From contig CALMNI010000052.1 in assembly GCA_937868555.1 (NCBI GenBank), positions 1-6,999 of the forward strand: a stretch of 6,999 bases of DNA, in the 5' to 3' direction. This DNA is from an uncultured bacterium. GTDB lineage: Bacteria > Patescibacteriota > Patescibacteriia > Patescibacteriales > Patescibacteriaceae. The position numbers were made by a program, and so were the translations under genes. The first letter of the stretch is position 1. Each line of letters begins with the position of its first letter. A model generated the notes under the pieces. That model did no database searches and was not told the DNA's origin. It was given only the letters and a program-made list of their open reading frames with translations. Below are positions 4,630-6,999 of this stretch, in pieces.

Positions 4630-5460
4630 ATGAAAATTATTAAAGAACTCCCCGGCGCTTATTCTTCAAAAGTCGAACTTGTTGAGATAGATAAGTGTTT
4701 GTTTGTTTTAAAAACATGGGATGAAGATGAAACGCAAAATGAAAAGCTGTTTTTGCGGGAATTAAAAGAACATGGACTTCCGGCGTTAAGGGTTATTGAA
4801 AATAATAAGATACGTCCCAATCAAATTTTATTAGAATATATTAATGGTTCGCCGACGCTACCACAAGATCATGATTATTTTATTGCATTTGGTGAGAGCG
4901 TTAGAAAAATGCATGACATTACCTATGATTATTCATTTAAAGTAAACTCCAAGGGAGAACGAGAAAAAATAGAATGGAATGATTTTTTAAGAGATGCGCT
5001 TAATAGAGGTCTGCAAAGACAAGCTAAAAAGGGGACTGATTTGGACAAGAGTTTTTTAGACGCTATCGCATCATTTGTTAAAAACCGGTTGCCGGTTACT
5101 AATATATCTTGTTCTCTTCTTCATGCTGATCTTCATACCGAAAATGTTTTAATGAGGGGCGATGATATGCTATTATATGATAAAAATTCCGAAATATTTT
5201 CGGGAGATAGCAGGTATGACGTAGTAACGCTCCTGACGAATTTTCCTAATGGTGTGTATATTGAAACTTCAAATTCGGAAAATCAACAAGATACAGATAA
5301 ACGGGAAGCTTTCATTAAGGGGTATGGATCTAATTTTTTAGAAAATGATAGAGAAATACTCGATCTGTATTTCGTTATTAAAGCTTTGGCGCGGTACCCA
5401 AATCCTTGGGAGATTCATTTAAAAGAAGCTCTGGAGAATATTGTGCTCGGGCGTTCTTAA
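4630..5460 (+). CDS. Aminoglycoside-phosphotransferase-like (APH fold) small-molecule kinase
   Basis: A 276-aa protein of the APH/choline-kinase-like superfamily, which transfers phosphate from ATP to small molecules. Key residues are all present: the strand LFVLKTW with Lys28 for ATP, a following helix with Glu44 (LRELKEHG), the Brenner-type motif HADLHTEN (His165, catalytic Asp167, Asn172), and the metal-binding Asp184 in LLYDKNSEI. A SRYDVVTLL segment (Asp197) follows, as usual in the family. It therefore looks catalytically intact. Substrate is unknown; homology to resistance enzymes does not imply drug resistance, and a sugar, amino-alcohol or metabolite kinase is as likely. A GTG at 4597 would add 11 residues, but these are encoded by the promoter, so ATG 4630 is preferred. 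The NUDIX gene begins 13 nt after its stop. Confidence 0.85.
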   Translation: MKIIKELPGAYSSKVELVEIDKCLFVLKTWDEDETQNEKLFLRELKEHGLPALRVIENNKIRPNQILLEYINGSPTLPQDHDYFIAFGESVRKMHDITYDYSFKVNSKGEREKIEWNDFLRDALNRGLQRQAKKGTDLDKSFLDAIASFVKNRLPVTNISCSLLHADLHTENVLMRGDDMLLYDKNSEIFSGDSRYDVVTLLTNFPNGVYIETSNSENQQDTDKREAFIKGYGSNFLENDREILDLYFVIKALARYPNPWEIHLKEALENIVLGRS

Positions 5461-5468
5461 CGTATATC
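5441..5468 (+). promoter_or_regulatory. Possible weak promoter before the NUDIX gene
   Basis: TTGTGC (5441-5446) and TATATC (5463-5468) are spaced 16 bp, and the -10 lies 5 nt before ATG 5474. Both boxes are poor matches and overlap the end of the kinase gene, so read-through from upstream is equally possible. Confidence 0.3.
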
Positions 5469-5473
5469 AATAT

Positions 5474-6001
5474 ATGTGGAAAAAAATATCTTCAAAAGAA
5501 GTTTTCTCTCATCCTCGCATTACAATAATTGAGGATAGAGTTGAATTGCCCAATGGGATGGAAACTGATTACATACGCTTTAAAGAAAACGGCGATGCGG
5601 TAACGGTTATTTGTCGTAATTCCCGAGGAAGGATTTTACTTCAAAAAGAATATTCATATCCGCCGAATGAAGTTCTGTTTCAGTTTCCCGGAGGGTTCGT
5701 ACCTAAGGGCGAAGATCTTGAAATTGGTGTTAATAGAGAGTTGATGGAAGAAGCAAATTACAAAGCTAATAAACTGACTTTGCTTGGACAGTATTTAATC
5801 AATAATCGAAGGTCTAATTCTCGAATGTTTGTTTATGTGGCCGAAGATCTTGTAAAGGAATCATTGCCGTCGGATGCCGAAGAAGATATTTCTTCTGAAT
5901 GGGTAAGTGAAGACACAATTAATAAGCTTATTATAGAAGGGAAAATTATTACTTATACCGTCTTAGCAGCGTGGTCTTTGTATAGACTTAAAGGCAATTA
6001 A
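5474..6001 (+). CDS. NUDIX hydrolase, ADP-ribose pyrophosphatase-like
   Basis: A 175-aa NUDIX enzyme, expected to split a nucleoside diphosphate linked to another group. The Nudix box fits G-x5-E-x7-RE-x2-EE: Gly74, Glu80, Arg88-Glu89, Glu92-Glu93, within QFPGGFVPKGED and NRELMEEANY. The Gly expected near the end of the box is Asn95, a tolerated but uncommon change; all metal-binding glutamates remain. An N-terminal beta-rich part (residues 1-45) before the box and the PGG just ahead of it resemble ADP-ribose/ADP-sugar pyrophosphatases, though substrate cannot be fixed. A GTG at 5441 would overlap the upstream gene and add unlikely residues, so ATG 5474 is chosen. No Shine-Dalgarno is present. 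The DUF4230 gene follows after 7 nt. Confidence 0.9.
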   Translation: MWKKISSKEVFSHPRITIIEDRVELPNGMETDYIRFKENGDAVTVICRNSRGRILLQKEYSYPPNEVLFQFPGGFVPKGEDLEIGVNRELMEEANYKANKLTLLGQYLINNRRSNSRMFVYVAEDLVKESLPSDAEEDISSEWVSEDTINKLIIEGKIITYTVLAAWSLYRLKGN

Positions 6002-6008
6002 AAATCCT

Positions 6009-6638
6009 ATGAACCGAATTAAAATAATCTTATTTTTTGTTGTTATTGCTTTATTACTAGTCGTGGCCGTCTTTTTTTATGGCCGCTATCAAGGGAAACA
6101 GGCAGGTTTGGCCGCGAATAAACCGGCTATTGTTACTTCGCAAGCAATCCTCGAAAGAATTACTGATCAGTATTTCTTAGTTACTAAAACGGTTTTTGTT
6201 CAAAGTAAAACGGAAATTGAAACCCCGAAGAATAACAATTGGACTGATTTATTTACGGGTAAGAAAATTACGGTCTTTGGTTTAGTTCGGGTTGACGTTG
6301 GAGTTGATATGAAAAATATGCGCCCGGAAAATATAGTTGTGGATTCAAAAAACAAGACTGTGACTATTAATTTACCGCATGCTGAAATACTTGATTCTTC
6401 ATTATCAGGCAACCTTGACGTTATAGCCGATAAATCAATCGTGGAAAAAATAAAAGGAGTTTTTAAAAACACAGAGAACGAGGATTATAATGCGGCTCTT
6501 AAAACTTTAATCGATAGCGCTAATAAGCAAGTCATTGCTAATGAGGATATTTTTGCGCAAGCCCGTACTGATTCGGTTAAATTAGTGACCCTTATTGTAA
6601 CGGGTATGCTCAGCGATTACCAGGTAGTGATTAAGTAG
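6009..6638 (+). CDS. DUF4230 family membrane-anchored protein
   Basis: A 209-aa protein with a short basic N-terminus, one membrane helix (about residues 6-24) and an extracytoplasmic domain. The domain matches the DUF4230 pattern: FTGKKITVFGLVRVDVGVDM (about residues 82-101), then a beta segment KTVTINLPHAEIL (about 116-128), and a helical C-terminal part ending in a strand. Function of the family is unknown. The helix has no following cleavage motif, so the protein is likely anchored rather than secreted. Spacing to the NUDIX stop is 7 nt with no Shine-Dalgarno and only a poor -10-like TTAAAA upstream, so expression probably depends on upstream transcription and coupled translation. All four prolines are CCG, matching the background of this genome. 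Confidence 0.85.
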   Translation: MNRIKIILFFVVIALLLVVAVFFYGRYQGKQAGLAANKPAIVTSQAILERITDQYFLVTKTVFVQSKTEIETPKNNNWTDLFTGKKITVFGLVRVDVGVDMKNMRPENIVVDSKNKTVTINLPHAEILDSSLSGNLDVIADKSIVEKIKGVFKNTENEDYNAALKTLIDSANKQVIANEDIFAQARTDSVKLVTLIVTGMLSDYQVVIK

Positions 6639-6659
6639 AGGGAAATCAATAAATTATTT

Positions 6660-6665
6660 TATAAT
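6660..6665 (+). promoter_or_regulatory. TATAAT directly abutting the GNAT start codon
   Basis: A perfect TATAAT ends immediately before ATG 6666. If used as a -10 it would place transcription start inside the gene, so it is either not a promoter or the true start lies elsewhere. A GAGGGA at 6638-6643 is 22 nt before the ATG, too far for a normal ribosome binding site. Confidence 0.3.
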
Positions 6666-6999
6666 ATGGAAAATTCATACGAAAAATATATCTCTTACAG
6701 TCCCAAAGAAGAGAAGACGGAGGAAATCCAAATTAACGCTGAGAAGTATTCGCTTACCAATAAGCCGTCCGGCAATGGTCCAAGTTTGGAAATGCTGTCT
6801 TTTGTTATAGATGAATGGGAAAAACCTCGTGATGAATATAATACGTACCTTAATAAGGGATTGCAGGGGAAAACGGTTGATTATATTACGGACAATGACA
6901 AAAATATTATTGCTTTGTGTAGCTATATGGAAGGTCGTATTGCTGGTTTTGGTATATTAGACCTTATATTAGTACGAGAGGACTACAGAAACAGAAAAG
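6666..6999 (+). CDS. GNAT family N-acetyltransferase, N-terminal part (3' partial)
   Basis: An open frame of 111 codons runs off the right edge. Residues 1-40 are polar and probably a flexible lead-in. From residue 41 a helix (LEMLSFVIDEWEKPRDEY) and then the strand pair YMEGRIAGFGILDLILVREDYRNRK are seen. The last part matches GNAT motif A, where a strand ends in V-x-x-x-YR-x-x-[GK] and the loop binds the acetyl-CoA pyrophosphate; Arg108 is the expected residue. Lys111 stands where Gly is commonest. The acyl acceptor is unknown, and the rest of the domain is beyond the window. It begins 27 nt after the DUF4230 gene with no terminator between, so it likely belongs to the same transcript. The start is not certain (see the abutting TATAAT), but the next in-frame Met (6792) falls within the predicted domain. 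Confidence 0.75.
   Translation, partial: MENSYEKYISYSPKEEKTEEIQINAEKYSLTNKPSGNGPSLEMLSFVIDEWEKPRDEYNTYLNKGLQGKTVDYITDNDKNIIALCSYMEGRIAGFGILDLILVREDYRNRK

Noticed and set aside
1..6999. CRISPR array, insertion sequence or replication origin
   Set aside because: No regularly spaced repeats, no transposase-like coding sequence, no terminal inverted repeats and no DnaA-box cluster were seen.

Overview
The window reads as chromosomal DNA from an AT-rich bacterium with short intergenic gaps, many small single-domain proteins and almost no Shine-Dalgarno sequences. Gene content (a PEP-synthase-like phosphohistidine protein, YggT, DUF4230, small NUDIX, APH-like and GNAT proteins) suggests a Patescibacteria (CPR) genome. 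That is an inference from gene style, not from a marker gene. TGA serves as the stop of the first gene, which argues against the recoded Absconditabacteria/Gracilibacteria code.

Layout. Positions 1-827 hold the 3' part of a PEP-utilising enzyme ending in its swivelling histidine domain. An unrecognised four-helix membrane protein follows (897-1340), closed by a clear terminator (1362-1403). A near-consensus promoter (1431-1459) drives tRNA-Gln(UUG) (1496-1566). Directly downstream is a compact two-gene unit: an 81-aa protein made of three alpha/beta-like repeats (1690-1935) and a NYN/LabA-like nuclease (1947-2681). It ends at a bidirectional terminator shared with the convergent minus-strand genes. 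The minus strand carries a YggT protein (2776-3132) and a calcineurin-like metallophosphoesterase (3226-4053). From a divergent intergenic region at 4054-4148 a plus-strand run begins: SRPBCC protein (4149-4595), APH-like kinase (4630-5460), NUDIX hydrolase (5474-6001), DUF4230 membrane-anchored protein (6009-6638) and the start of a GNAT acetyltransferase (6666 to the right edge).

Two observations stand out. First, several genes have a -10-like hexamer 5-8 nt before the start codon and no Shine-Dalgarno, which predicts leaderless mRNAs. For two of them the promoter can be translated in frame, giving false N-terminal extensions. Second, the repeat-protein/NYN pair next to tRNA-Gln differs from its surroundings. 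Its first gene has the only well-placed Shine-Dalgarno in the window, and its proline codons are CCT/CCA (16 of 19), whereas seven flanking genes mostly use CCG/CCC (37 of 50). It is the best candidate for a transferred, poorly characterised system, possibly an RNA-targeting nuclease with a small partner. No integrase or att duplication is visible, so mobility is unproven.

The plus-strand genes from 4149 do not form a recognisable pathway. They look like a loose collection of small-molecule-modifying enzymes (kinase-like, NUDIX, GNAT) plus a membrane-anchored protein of unknown role.
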